NCBI RefSeq assembly: GCF_900177425.1
Contig: NZ_LT840184.1
Coordinates: forward strand, 2,504,010 to 2,568,009
Reading direction: 5' to 3'
DNA: 64,000 bases
Source: Paenibacillus uliginis N3/975
Lineage (GTDB): Bacteria > Bacillota > Bacilli > Paenibacillales > Paenibacillaceae
Shown: positions 51,512 through 60,463 of the stretch, piece by piece
Layout of the letters: every line of letters begins with the position of its first letter
Position numbering within the stretch: position 1 is the first letter of the stretch
The notes under the pieces: generated by a model
Database searches by the model: none
What the model saw: only the letters and a program-made list of their open reading frames with translations
What the model was told of the DNA's origin: nothing
Translations under genes and position numbers: made by a program

Positions 51512-52667
51512 ATTGGATGCCATTGAACAAATGATTCGTGAATCATCATTACCAAAAAACAGTATGAGTTATCAAATTATGAACAAGCTTGAGGATAGTC
51601 CATTGTCAAGAACATCTTCTAGACGAAAGCCTAATTTAATTAAAAGAACCGTGTTGGTGGCATCTGCCGCAGCAGTACTCGGTGCAGGTGTGATTGGCAC
51701 AGGATTTGTATCGCCGGTAATGGCGGATGCTTTGAAGAAGATTCCAATGTTTGGAACACTCTTTGAAGGAACCAGTGAAAAATCTGTGCAAGCTGCCATT
51801 CAACAAGGAATCGTATCTGAACCTAATCAGAGTGTTACTTATGATGGAATCACGTTGACGGTAGCTAATTTGCTATATGATGGAACCCGCTTGTCCTTCA
51901 TTTTGGATCGTGAAGGGGTAGATTTGCCGAATACGTCTTCTCCATATATTGATGAAGATTCCAAGATCATTGGAAATCCTGATAACGAGTATATCAAATC
52001 CAGAAAGATTCCTGAAAAAGATCAGAAGAAAGGATATATTAAGATGCCAACCATTCTTGCGAATGGACAAAAAGTGGATTTCAGCGAAGGTAGTTTTGGG
52101 GATTATCCAAAGAAGGGAAATGCTTATATCGTTGAATTGACCAAGGATCTGAAATTGCCTGACCAATTCGAGCTAACGATACAGGCGAATGTCACAGGGG
52201 TAAACAGAACCTTTGAGTTCAAAATTCCAGTAAATATAGATAATAAAGCGCTCGTTCTGAAGCCGGAGGCCTCCAAATCTGACGGACAATTCAGTTATAC
52301 CGTCAAGCAGCTGGACCTTTCACCAGTATCTACACGTCTCGTTCTGGATAGTAAGGGTCAGGTTCCAAACTCTCCAGAGCAAAAGGGCGATTACAGCGCC
52401 AGCATGGTATATTATGAGATTGTGGATGACCAAGGAAATGTCCTGAATCCAAGTCGATTTGAGTATTTCAACAGCAAACCAAAAACAGAATATCACATTG
52501 ATCAACTGTTCAGTCCGTTTAATGAAACACCTAAAACCATTACGATCAAGCCGTTTACCCTTACTGTGAACACCAAGGATTGGAGTGTTGTCGGCCAAGG
52601 GAAGAACAGTCTAGGTGATAAAACATATCTGAAGGATCTGGAATTGACCATTCCAGTTAAACAATAA
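51477..52667 (+). CDS. DUF4179 anti-sigma-type membrane protein, copy 1
   Basis: 396 aa. ~55-residue cytoplasmic N-terminus (putative sigma-binding), one membrane helix (LVASAAAVLGAGVIGTGFVS, about 59-78) and a large extracellular beta-rich DUF4179/DUF5643-type part (GITLTVANLLYDGTRLSFIL; SYTVKQLDLSPVSTRLVLDS). It probably holds the sigma factor inactive until an envelope signal is sensed. ATG 51477 has AAAGGAGAGG upstream inside the sigma gene. Confidence 0.83.
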   Translation: MGNLQKQTEFAELDAIEQMIRESSLPKNSMSYQIMNKLEDSPLSRTSSRRKPNLIKRTVLVASAAAVLGAGVIGTGFVSPVMADALKKIPMFGTLFEGTSEKSVQAAIQQGIVSEPNQSVTYDGITLTVANLLYDGTRLSFILDREGVDLPNTSSPYIDEDSKIIGNPDNEYIKSRKIPEKDQKKGYIKMPTILANGQKVDFSEGSFGDYPKKGNAYIVELTKDLKLPDQFELTIQANVTGVNRTFEFKIPVNIDNKALVLKPEASKSDGQFSYTVKQLDLSPVSTRLVLDSKGQVPNSPEQKGDYSASMVYYEIVDDQGNVLNPSRFEYFNSKPKTEYHIDQLFSPFNETPKTITIKPFTLTVNTKDWSVVGQGKNSLGDKTYLKDLELTIPVKQ

Positions 52668-52702
52668 TCAAGAAAAGTGATGATACGTCAGCTTTATCAT
52701 CA

Positions 52703-53590
52703 TTGATCTCTACTAAATCAAAGTACATTAGAAATAAAATCGCTTTAACTGCATTGATAGTAGCATTGGGAATGACTGTCATAGGCAGTGGATTTCCTAC
52801 TTACGTTAGTGCCGACACTTCCAAACAGGCGGCTGCTGCCAGTTACACCACCGCAGCGATGAAGGGGATTAAACATAGCGGCGTGACGTTTAGCTTACCC
52901 AAAGTGATGTATGACGGAAATCGTCTAGACATTACTGTTCGACAAGAGGGGGGGACGATGGATCCGTTGAATTTCCCAGTATTGTCTGTTGACGGGAAAG
53001 AGATGAAGTTTTCTACCAGTATAACTACTAGTGAGGGAAGCAACACAGCTTTGATCTCCTACTCCATAAATGGAAAACAGCAGCTCTCGGATAATTTCAA
53101 TATGACTTTGAAGTTGTACGCCAAAAACGTTACGGAGCCGTTTATCTTTAACGTCCCGGTGAAAAAGCTTGATAGTCTGGTAACATTGCAGCCGGGTACC
53201 ACTAAAAAAAGTGGGGATTTTAGCTATACCGTGGACTATTTCGAGATGACACCGTTAATGATGAAGCTTAAGGTGAACAGCCAAGGCAAAGTTCCGGCAG
53301 TAGCCAAATCGAAGGGGCTCTCGAGCAAGATGTTTTATGACATTGTAGATGAAAAAGGAAATATAAAAGAGGTAACCGTTAGCGATATCGACGTAAAGTC
53401 AAAGCCTGGATCAAACAGTAAAGAAGACCTGAGCTATGCTTCCTCGTTCAAAGCAGTGCCGAAAACAATCACGATTAAGCCGTTTACATATACCATAGAC
53501 ACTAAAGGTGAAATTATGAAAGACAGTAGTGGCAGAAAGTGGGCCAAGACGTATTACAAGAACCTGGAAATGAAGATTACAATGAGGTAA
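52703..53590 (+). CDS. Secreted DUF4179/DUF5643-like protein lacking an anti-sigma tail
   Basis: 295 aa. Signal-peptide-like start (IALTALIVALGMTVIGSGF, cleavage near VSADT), then a beta-rich region related to the extracellular part of the flanking DUF4179 proteins (SGVTFSLPKVMYDGNRLDIT; SYTVDYFEMTPLMMKLKVNS; AVPKTITIKPFTYTID). No cytoplasmic sigma-binding segment, so it may be a secreted decoy or accessory of the same system. TTG 52703 lacks a strong ribosome site; the start is uncertain. Only one copy in the duplicated block. Confidence 0.65.
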   Translation: MISTKSKYIRNKIALTALIVALGMTVIGSGFPTYVSADTSKQAAAASYTTAAMKGIKHSGVTFSLPKVMYDGNRLDITVRQEGGTMDPLNFPVLSVDGKEMKFSTSITTSEGSNTALISYSINGKQQLSDNFNMTLKLYAKNVTEPFIFNVPVKKLDSLVTLQPGTTKKSGDFSYTVDYFEMTPLMMKLKVNSQGKVPAVAKSKGLSSKMFYDIVDEKGNIKEVTVSDIDVKSKPGSNSKEDLSYASSFKAVPKTITIKPFTYTIDTKGEIMKDSSGRKWAKTYYKNLEMKITMR

Positions 53591-53606
53591 CAATCGATCG
53601 ATGAGG

Positions 53607-53643
53607 GGAATTCACGCTGATGCCAGCGCGGATTCCTTTTTTA
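53607..53643 (+). terminator. Terminator after the secreted DUF4179-like gene
   Basis: GGAATTC plus CGCTG pairs with CAGCG plus GGATTCC around a short loop (one mismatch), followed by TTTTTT. Confidence 0.8.
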
Positions 53644-53696
53644 TTCGGGAAGAAAGCAATATTTCACTCATTTTTATTCCCCCTAATAATAAGATG

Positions 53697-53751
53697 GTGT
53701 CACAAAATCGGTGTTCGAGATTGTTATATAGGTAAAGAAGAGAGGAGGTGC
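53697..53751 (+). promoter_or_regulatory. Conserved promoter/leader of sigma copy 2
   Basis: Near-identical to 50859-50913; the differing bases are in the triplet between AAAATC and GTTCGAG. Both sigma genes therefore probably respond to the same signal. Confidence 0.5.
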
Positions 53752-53755
53752 GCTC

Positions 53756-54337
53756 TTGCAGTCACCCATCCCCGGGGAAGTGGAAGGAAGAAATGCAATT
53801 GAAGCGGTTATAGAACAGATCAAAGCAGGAGACAAACAGGCATACAGAGAGATCATTATCCAGTCTGAACGGCAAATGTATACTTACTGCTACTATATTC
53901 TGAAAAATCATGCGGAGACACAAGATGCTGTACGGGAAATCTTTATTCGCGCCTATGAAAACATTCATCAGTATAGTAGACAAGTTTCCTTCTCTGTATG
54001 GCTGTATAAAATTGCCTACCATCATTTGATCCATATGAAGAAAAAACAGAGCCGCCAGCTCAAGTTGTCTGAACATAACAAAGAGAAGCAGCCTGTGCTG
54101 CATATCTTCCAACACGAGTCCGTAGTTTATGAGCTTTTGACTTATCTTACAACGGAAGAGCGTCATATTTTACTCCTTAAGTCGGCGGCGCATGTCACCT
54201 TTGATGAAATAAGCGAGATCATGGATCTCAATTCCGTCACTGTACGGATAAAGTATGAACGATTGCGCCGAAGGCTGATGGAACTTGTTAGCCAAACAGG
54301 AGAGGTAACACATGGGACATTTGCCGAGGCAAACTGA
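53756..54337 (+). CDS. ECF-type sigma-70 factor, copy 2
   Basis: 193 aa paralogue of the protein at 50918. Region 2 is well kept but the conserved Gln of DAVQEIF is Arg here (DAVREIF), and the region 4 recognition area differs (DLNSVTVRIKYERL against GIKSATLRKRYERL). It may read a different promoter set or be degrading. TTG 53756 follows AGAGGAGGTG; overlap of 26 nt with the second DUF4179 gene. Confidence 0.85.
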   Translation: MQSPIPGEVEGRNAIEAVIEQIKAGDKQAYREIIIQSERQMYTYCYYILKNHAETQDAVREIFIRAYENIHQYSRQVSFSVWLYKIAYHHLIHMKKKQSRQLKLSEHNKEKQPVLHIFQHESVVYELLTYLTTEERHILLLKSAAHVTFDEISEIMDLNSVTVRIKYERLRRRLMELVSQTGEVTHGTFAEAN

Positions 54338-55508
54338 TTTCGTTGACATGGGTGCCATTGAACAAATGAGAAGTAAATCGTCATTACCTAAGAACAGTAA
54401 TAGTATGAGTTACCAAATTATGAATAAGATTGGGGAGAGTCCAATGACAAGAACGACATCCAAAAGAAAGCCTAATTTAATTAAAAGAACCATCATGGTG
54501 GCATCCGCCACAGCAGTTCTCGGTGCAGCAGTGATTGGCACAGGATTTATATCGCCAGCAATGGCGGATAGCTTGAAGAAAGTTCCAATGTTTGGCACGC
54601 TCTATGAGGGAACTAGTGAAAAATCTGTACAAGCTGCCATTCAACAAGGAATCGTATCTGAGCCTAACTTGAGTGTAACTCATGATGGAATCACGCTGTC
54701 GGTAGCTGATTTACTGTATGACGGAGACCGTTTATCCTTCATTTTGGATCGTGAAGGGGTAGATTTGCCGAATACGGCTTCTCCATATATTGATGAAGAT
54801 TCCAAGATCATTGGAAATCCTGATAGCGAATATATCAAATCCAGGATGGTTCCTGAAAAGGATCAGAAGAAAGGATATATTAAGACGCCAACCATTCTTG
54901 CGAATGGACAAAAAGTGGATTTCAGCGAAGGTAGTTTTGGGGATTATCCAATGAAGGATAATGCTTATAGCGTAGAATTGTCAAAGGGCCTGAAATTGCC
55001 CGACAAGTTCGAGCTAACGATCCAGGCGAATGTCACGGGTGTAAAAGAAGCTTTTGAGTTCAAAATTCCAGTGAGTATAGATAATAAGGCGCTCGTTCTA
55101 AAGCCAAAAGATGCTACCAAATCTGACGGGCAATTCAGTTATACCGTTAAAGAAATGAAGGTTTCACCAGTTTCTACACGCCTCGTACTGGATAGTAAGG
55201 GCAAAGTTCCTACATCTCCAGAGCAAAAGGGCGATTACAGCGCCAGCATGGTATATTATGAGATTGTGGATGACCAAGGAAATGTCCTGAATCCAAGTCG
55301 ATTTGAGTATTTCAACAGCAAACCAAAAACAGAATATCACATTGATCAACTGTTCAGTCCGTTTAATGAAACGCCTAAAACCATTACGATCAAGCCGTTT
55401 ACCTTGACTGTAAACCAGAAGGATTGGAGTGTAGTTGGTCAAGGAAAGAACAGCGTTGGTGATAAGACATATCTGAAAGATCTGGAGCTGACCATTCCAG
55501 TTAAATAA
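54312..55508 (+). CDS. DUF4179 anti-sigma-type membrane protein, copy 2
   Basis: 398 aa, same layout as copy 1: cytoplasmic N-terminus, helix MVASATAVLGAAVIGTGFIS (about 61-80), extracellular DUF4179/DUF5643-type domains. Near the C-terminus positions 55215-55372 are base-for-base identical to 52371-52528 in copy 1, whereas the flanks differ at many codons. ATG 54312 follows CAGGAGAGG. Pairs with the sigma factor at 53756. Confidence 0.83.
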   Translation: MGHLPRQTDFVDMGAIEQMRSKSSLPKNSNSMSYQIMNKIGESPMTRTTSKRKPNLIKRTIMVASATAVLGAAVIGTGFISPAMADSLKKVPMFGTLYEGTSEKSVQAAIQQGIVSEPNLSVTHDGITLSVADLLYDGDRLSFILDREGVDLPNTASPYIDEDSKIIGNPDSEYIKSRMVPEKDQKKGYIKTPTILANGQKVDFSEGSFGDYPMKDNAYSVELSKGLKLPDKFELTIQANVTGVKEAFEFKIPVSIDNKALVLKPKDATKSDGQFSYTVKEMKVSPVSTRLVLDSKGKVPTSPEQKGDYSASMVYYEIVDDQGNVLNPSRFEYFNSKPKTEYHIDQLFSPFNETPKTITIKPFTLTVNQKDWSVVGQGKNSVGDKTYLKDLELTIPVK

Positions 55509-55525
55509 TAACTAGCAATAAAGTA

Positions 55526-55562
55526 AAAGAGAGACCGGCATAAGTTGCCGGTCTCTCTTTTG
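55526..55562 (+). terminator. Terminator of the sigma/DUF4179 block
   Basis: AAAAGAGAGACCGGCA (55526-55541), loop TAAGT, TGCCGGTCTCTCTTTT (55547-55562). Both flanks give T-runs, so it can work in both directions toward the convergent FMN reductase gene. Confidence 0.88.
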
Positions 55563-55629
55563 AATAATAGAATATAATTACAATTTCCTATAATACGGAT
55601 CGAAAGGTTTTACCTAAATATTGATGATA

Positions 55630-56181
55630 TTAGCGCAAAGTTTTCAGTGCACCGCTCCAAGCGAGTACTTGGTCAAGCATACCATTAACATTTACGAGAT
55701 GCAGATCAGCCGGCTTGAAAACAGCTTCAGGTGCAAATGCATTATCAAAATCAGTGAATATGGAGAGGGCTGGATGTACACGAACATCGGCTACGGACAA
55801 TTCTCCTAAAATTCCACGCAAATGCTCTGCGGCCCGTGCACCACCTACTGAACCATAGCTTACAATACCTGCAGCTTTATTGTTCCATCCTTCACGAGCA
55901 TAATCCAGAGCATTTTTTAATGATGCTGTAATACTGTGGTTATACTCTTGTACGATAAACACAAAGCCATCCAGACTTGAAAGTTTGGTATTCCAGGCAG
56001 TTGCTTGTTCTGTAGCATCGGCTTCTCCCAAAAGTGGAAGTTTGAAATCTGCGATATCTACGATTTCATAATTAGCATCCCCACGTTGATCCGCGACACT
56101 TTTTACCCATTCTCCAACTTGTGGACTTAAACGACCTTGACGCGTGCTTCCCAAAATGATCCCGATATTTAATTTTGACAT
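55630..56181 (-). CDS. NADPH-dependent FMN reductase family protein
   Basis: 183 aa flavodoxin-like fold. FMN-phosphate loop GSTRQGRLSPQVG (residues about 11-23), VQEYNHSITASLKNALDYAR (flavin-ring loop), and YGSVGGARAAEHLRGIL. Reduces quinones, azo compounds or chromate with NADPH in related enzymes; the physiological substrate is unknown. ATG 56181 (minus) follows AGGAGGGAAAA. Confidence 0.87.
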   Translation of the reverse strand: MSKLNIGIILGSTRQGRLSPQVGEWVKSVADQRGDANYEIVDIADFKLPLLGEADATEQATAWNTKLSSLDGFVFIVQEYNHSITASLKNALDYAREGWNNKAAGIVSYGSVGGARAAEHLRGILGELSVADVRVHPALSIFTDFDNAFAPEAVFKPADLHLVNVNGMLDQVLAWSGALKTLR

Positions 56182-56384
56182 TGTTTTTCCCTCCTGCTTC
56201 TTTTCATATTAATTTATGTTCTGTTTTTGATTTCCTTGTATGAGCTAATAATAATCTTCGTGAGTATACATTGTCAAGTAACTTACAAAAAGTTCGTTAT
56301 ACAAATATATATATGACAGAGGAATTATGATAGAGTATTCCTATAACAGGGGTTTACAAAAACAATTTTTAAAGAGGTGGAAAT

Positions 56385-57557
56385 ATGGAACTTAGGCAGC
56401 TAAGGCAGAATGAATTTGAAGCAAGCGTGAAATTATCTGAATATGCCTTTCAATATACACTGACTTCAGATGAAAAAGAGTCCAGAAAAAAACATTTCAA
56501 GCCCGAACAATTCTGGGGGATCTTTGATGGAGAAGAGCTGCAAGCGAAACTGACATTACTCCCTTTTCAAATCTATCTGCAAGGAAGGGTTGTAGATATG
56601 GGCGGTATTGCAGGGGTAGCTACTTGGCCGGAAAATCGTAGAAAGGGTCATGTATCCACTCTCCTGAAGCATGCACTACAAGAGATGAAGAGCAAGGGAC
56701 AGACTATTTCCTTTTTACATCCTTTTTCAATTCCGTTTTACCGTAAGTTCGGTTGGGAGCTTTACACCGAGTATAAAAAATATACGATTCCCGTACAAAA
56801 ATTCCCGCTGAAAGTGGAGGTGCCAGGCCGTATTGTCAGAGACGTAATGGACATTTCCATTCTCGATTCGATGTATCAATCATTTGTAAGTCGATATAAC
56901 GGAACCCTTGTGCGCGATGAAGCTTGGTGGAAACAGTCTGTGCTTGAGGATGATGGACATAGTGCTGTTTATTTTTCAGCAGATGGTGAACCGCAAGGTT
57001 ATGTTTTATATGAGTTAAACGATAAATCGATCGAGTGTGATGAATTCATTTATTTGAATGAAGAAGCACGAAGTGCGCTATGGACCTTTTTCGCAAACCA
57101 TGATTCTCGTATTGAACAAGTGAAGATGATGATGGTGCCAGGTGATGATCAGCTGCCATACATGCTGCCCGATCCTCGTGTAACGCAGGAAATAGTCCCT
57201 TATTTCATGGCACGTATTGTAGATTTGAAATCCTTTTTAGAACAATACTCATTCGAGGCGAATAGAGAGGCTGAACTAATGATTTCAGTGAAGGATTCAG
57301 TCGCTCCTTGGAATAATGGCTTGTGGAAGGTGTCAGTTAACGAGGAGGGAAGGGCAGATATCATTCAACTGCCTTCACATGATGAAGCTCAAACTGATCT
57401 GTCTACAGATATTCAGACCCTTTCAGCACTCTTTATGGGTTATAAGCGCCCTCGAGAGTTACACCAGATGAATCGTCTAAACGGTAATCCATTGAAAGTA
57501 GCGCAGCTCGAGTCCATGATCCCTGTGGGGCAAACTTTCCTTATGGATCATTTCTAA
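56385..57557 (+). CDS. Eis-type GNAT N-acetyltransferase
   Basis: 390 aa. N-terminal GNAT domain with acetyl-CoA loop GIAGVATWPENRRKGHVSTL, second GNAT-like half (FVSRYNGTLVRDEAWW) and a C-terminal SCP2-like domain, the three-part layout of the Eis family. Length is right for Eis. Relatives acetylate amines, including aminoglycosides; substrate not inferable. Ends with MDHF, near the C-terminal carboxylate used as base in Eis. ATG 56385 follows AGAGGTGG. Confidence 0.83.
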   Translation: MELRQLRQNEFEASVKLSEYAFQYTLTSDEKESRKKHFKPEQFWGIFDGEELQAKLTLLPFQIYLQGRVVDMGGIAGVATWPENRRKGHVSTLLKHALQEMKSKGQTISFLHPFSIPFYRKFGWELYTEYKKYTIPVQKFPLKVEVPGRIVRDVMDISILDSMYQSFVSRYNGTLVRDEAWWKQSVLEDDGHSAVYFSADGEPQGYVLYELNDKSIECDEFIYLNEEARSALWTFFANHDSRIEQVKMMMVPGDDQLPYMLPDPRVTQEIVPYFMARIVDLKSFLEQYSFEANREAELMISVKDSVAPWNNGLWKVSVNEEGRADIIQLPSHDEAQTDLSTDIQTLSALFMGYKRPRELHQMNRLNGNPLKVAQLESMIPVGQTFLMDHF

Positions 57558-57630
57558 ATGAAAGCGTGGATTCCCGGCACCTTATTCTCCAAAGATAGTC
57601 AAAGCTAAATCATCACTTACAAGTAGGACG

Positions 57631-57656
57631 AAGAGGGAGCTAAGCTCCTTCTTTTT
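57631..57656 (+). terminator. Terminator of the Eis-type gene
   Basis: AAGAGGGAGC, loop TAA, GCTCCTTCTT with a following T-run; ten stacked pairs including one G-T. Confidence 0.8.
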
Positions 57657-57793
57657 GTTATTACCAAAATTGGAGTGGAATTCCGAATGAGGCGGAAATC
57701 AACCGTACGGTTGAGGCAGTGAGAATAAAATCGAGTGAAAAAAACAATATATGAAAAATTCACAAAAGAAAGAGAACTAAGGTTATCTCCTCT

Positions 57794-57821
57794 TTGATCA
57801 TTCACACGAAAACAATATAAT
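57794..57821 (+). promoter_or_regulatory. Promoter of the alanyl-tRNA editing gene
   Basis: TTGATC (57794-57799), 16 nt, TATAAT (57816-57821). The leader to the start at 58003 is about 175 nt and carries a terminator-like hairpin at 57918-57941. Confidence 0.55.
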
Positions 57822-57917
57822 ACGTTACTTAATTACTTATCTGTATAAAAAGGTGTTACCTGTCACCCTCACACTCGGCATACATAGAGGCTCAAATGAC
57901 TAGACTTTTAAGAGTGA

Positions 57918-57941
57918 AAGAGGAGATCACGTCTCTTTTTT
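57918..57941 (+). terminator. Terminator-like hairpin in the alaX leader
   Basis: AAGAGGAGAT, loop CAC, GTCTCTTTTTT: about ten pairs with G-U wobbles and a T-run, between the promoter and the start codon. It might attenuate alaX, but no T-box sequence is present. Confidence 0.4.
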
Positions 57942-58002
57942 GACTGTATAATCAAACAACTATATATTTAAATAATGTTCGAGATTAGAGAGGAAAATAG
58001 TC

Positions 58003-59187
58003 ATGACTAAAAAGCTATATTACGATTCTGCTTATCTGGCCCAATGGGAAACAAGCATTTTAGAAACGGTAGAGAAAGATGACGGCTATTATGTAATTCT
58101 GGAAGAGACGGCTTTTTATCCGCATGGGGGTGGACAACCTTGTGATATAGGGTATATCCAGGGAATTCCTGTGCTAGATGTCTTCAGTGAAGGGGAGCAG
58201 ATATTACATAAGATTGAACGTTTTCCCGAAGAAAGCACAGTAAGCTGCTCCATTGATTGGAATCGAAGATTTGATCATATGCAGCATCATAGCGGACAGC
58301 ATTTGCTCTCGGCGGTTTGCCTGAACTTGTGCCAAGCAAGGACCTTAAGTTTTCATTTGGGAACCGATTATTGCACGGTTGACGTAGAAACATCTGAGCT
58401 GAGCACAAGTCAACTTGAATCCATTGAGCGTGAAGTCAACCGGCAAATCTATCGGAACCATAGCATTATAAGTTATTTCGTTACCGGGGAAGAGGCCAAT
58501 CAACTGGATCTTGTAAAACAGCCAAAGGTGACGGAGAATATTCGGATTGTAGAAATCAAGGAAGTAGAGTACAACGCTTGCGGAGGAACACATGTCTCTT
58601 CAACAGGCGAAATTGGAATAATTAAGCTGCTTAAGGCAGAGAAACAAAAGGGAAACATTCGGATTTATTTTATATGCGGATACCGAGCCTTAGAGGAGTT
58701 TAACGATAGCCAGCGGATATTGGGTGCCTTGTCTGCTAAGTTCAATACCGGCAAAGATGAAATCTTAGACCGGTTTGAGAAATGGGAGAAGGAGCAAAAA
58801 CAGCTCCAAGTCGAACTAACCATTCTTAAAGAAAAAAATGACGAATATGTTGCACAAGAATTGTTATCTAGCCATGGAGGCACTCTGATCGCACATATAT
58901 TTGAAGACAAAACGCTTAAAGATCTACAAAGCTTGGCGGCCAAAATCACCTCGCAAAGTGATGTACCAGTACTATTGGCTACTGCTGCTGAGAATAAAGT
59001 TGTTCTATCTCAGAATAGCAATTCTGGGCGTTCCTGTGGTGCATTCTTCAAAGCACATCTTGGGAGTTACAATGGAAAAGGCGGGGGCAGCAATATTCTG
59101 GCACAAGCAGGCTTCCCAACTTGGGAAAATGCTGATGCTTTTTATGAATTCACAGCGCATGCTCTCAAAAACCAAATTATCGATTAA
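58003..59187 (+). CDS. Alanyl-tRNA editing protein AlaX-L with DHHA1 domain
   Basis: 394 aa. Free-standing AlaRS-type editing protein that hydrolyses Ser- or Gly-tRNA(Ala). N-terminal beta domain with ETAFYPHGGGQPCD, zinc motif HHSGQHLLSA (HxxxH, about residue 94) and CGGTHVSSTGE (about 191-201), a coiled linker and a C-terminal DHHA1 domain (SGRSCGAFFKAHL; GSYNGKGGGSNILAQAG). Full-length. ATG 58003 follows AGAGAGGAAAA. Confidence 0.9.
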   Translation: MTKKLYYDSAYLAQWETSILETVEKDDGYYVILEETAFYPHGGGQPCDIGYIQGIPVLDVFSEGEQILHKIERFPEESTVSCSIDWNRRFDHMQHHSGQHLLSAVCLNLCQARTLSFHLGTDYCTVDVETSELSTSQLESIEREVNRQIYRNHSIISYFVTGEEANQLDLVKQPKVTENIRIVEIKEVEYNACGGTHVSSTGEIGIIKLLKAEKQKGNIRIYFICGYRALEEFNDSQRILGALSAKFNTGKDEILDRFEKWEKEQKQLQVELTILKEKNDEYVAQELLSSHGGTLIAHIFEDKTLKDLQSLAAKITSQSDVPVLLATAAENKVVLSQNSNSGRSCGAFFKAHLGSYNGKGGGSNILAQAGFPTWENADAFYEFTAHALKNQIID

Positions 59188-59234
59188 ACAAAGGCATCAT
59201 TTTCTCTCGGATAGGGACACAATTCTTATCATAG

Positions 59235-59270
59235 AAAAGACAATCGCGATGAATGCGATTGTCTTTTTTT
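59235..59270 (+). terminator. Terminator of the alaX gene
   Basis: AAAAGACAATCGC (59235-59247), loop GATGAAT, GCGATTGTCTTTT (59255-59267) plus extra T. Confidence 0.88.
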
Positions 59271-59316
59271 GATAGGAGCACTCAAGTTTGTATAAGAATC
59301 ACTTTGAAAATGTGCA

Positions 59317-59378
59317 TTGTTCGAACCAAACGAGTGCTATATAATAGACCTGTATCAGTGAGAATGATTATCATTATT
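59317..59378 (+). promoter_or_regulatory. Fur-regulated promoter
   Basis: TTGTTC (59317-59322), 17 nt, TATAAT (59340-59345), then a Fur box GAGAATGATTATCATTATT (59360-59378) matching 16 of 19 positions of the classic consensus. It should repress the siderophore-binding operon when iron is plentiful. Confidence 0.8.
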
Positions 59379-59436
59379 GTTGGATAGATCGTATTCACTA
59401 TTCGTACATATACAACATTCATGGGAGGGAACATTT

Positions 59437-60441
59437 ATGGCAAGATCACGTCAAATAATGACTGTCTTCATAGCAGTGACGCTGATTCTGATGATCGGAT
59501 TGACTGGTTGCGGAGCACCAAAGGATACAGCGGATACAGCGCAATCTCAACAGGTTACGGAAAATAAGGACAAACCGTCAGAAGAGCAAGGAGATGCGTC
59601 CAATTCAACACGAATTGTGAGGGATGAATTTGGTGAGGTGAAGGTCCCCACAGATCCTCAGCGTATTGCTGGGGTTTATTTGGAAGACTACCTGGTAGCA
59701 TTGGGTATAACACCTATTGTGCAATGGTACCATCCGACTTGGGGAATCCAGGAATATTTGAAATTGGATGTGCCTCAATTTGATATTAGTGGGAACATCG
59801 AAGCGATGCTGGAGGCAAGTCCGGATTTGATCTTTGTGGACGGTGCAGCGGATGCGGCTAAATACGAAACGTATTCCAAGGTAGCGCCGACATACAGAGT
59901 AACGGAATCGGTGGTTCAAGATCCAAGAGAAATCCTTAAAACCATAGCTAATGTATTGGGTATGTCTGATAAGGCAAATCAGGTCCTTCGTGATTATGAC
60001 CAAAAGGTCTCCAACGCGAAAGCCAAATTAAAAGCAACGATCGGAGATGAGACAGTCGCAGTCATGAGGTTGAACATTGGCGACAAATCGATTGCGCTGT
60101 TTGGCATCAATAATCGATTTGTAGGCAATATTCTCTATAAAGAATTGGAACTGAAACCGAATGCGTCAGTGAGAGACATGGAAGAATTCCAAGCTATTCT
60201 ATCTGAAGAGATGATTCCGAAATTTGATGCTGATCATATTATCCTATTACCGTCGAACGGTTCGTGGACTTCGGAAGAGAATAAGGAAGCGATGAAAATA
60301 TTAGACAGCCCGTTATGGAAGTTGATGCCAGCTGTCAAGAAAGGCAATGTCTATATGGCTGATCGATCACACTGGCAGACAGGCGCAATTACGGCCAATA
60401 TGTTGAAATTGGATGATCTATTAAAGTGGTTCGTCAAGTAA
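59437..60441 (+). CDS. Iron-siderophore substrate-binding lipoprotein
   Basis: 334 aa. Signal peptide and lipobox LTGC (Cys about residue 24), acidic linker, then a class III periplasmic-binding fold (RIVRDEFGEVKVPTDPQRIA; DYLVALGITPIVQWYH; IEAMLEASPDLIFVDG; ADHIILLPSNGSW). FeuA/FhuD-type receptor for a ferric siderophore at the outer membrane face. ATG 59437 follows GGGAGGGA. Fur box upstream. No permease or ATPase gene in the window, so the rest of the transporter is elsewhere. Homologous to the C-terminal half of the next gene product. Confidence 0.88.
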   Translation: MARSRQIMTVFIAVTLILMIGLTGCGAPKDTADTAQSQQVTENKDKPSEEQGDASNSTRIVRDEFGEVKVPTDPQRIAGVYLEDYLVALGITPIVQWYHPTWGIQEYLKLDVPQFDISGNIEAMLEASPDLIFVDGAADAAKYETYSKVAPTYRVTESVVQDPREILKTIANVLGMSDKANQVLRDYDQKVSNAKAKLKATIGDETVAVMRLNIGDKSIALFGINNRFVGNILYKELELKPNASVRDMEEFQAILSEEMIPKFDADHIILLPSNGSWTSEENKEAMKILDSPLWKLMPAVKKGNVYMADRSHWQTGAITANMLKLDDLLKWFVK

Positions 60442-60463
60442 GCAGGAAGAAAAGAGGATAGGC

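Noticed and set aside
57840..57945. T-box riboswitch before the alanyl-tRNA editing gene
   Set aside because: GGTGTTACC vaguely resembles the T-box core, but the AGGGTGGNACCGCG element, specifier loop and required ~150-nt upstream structure are missing.
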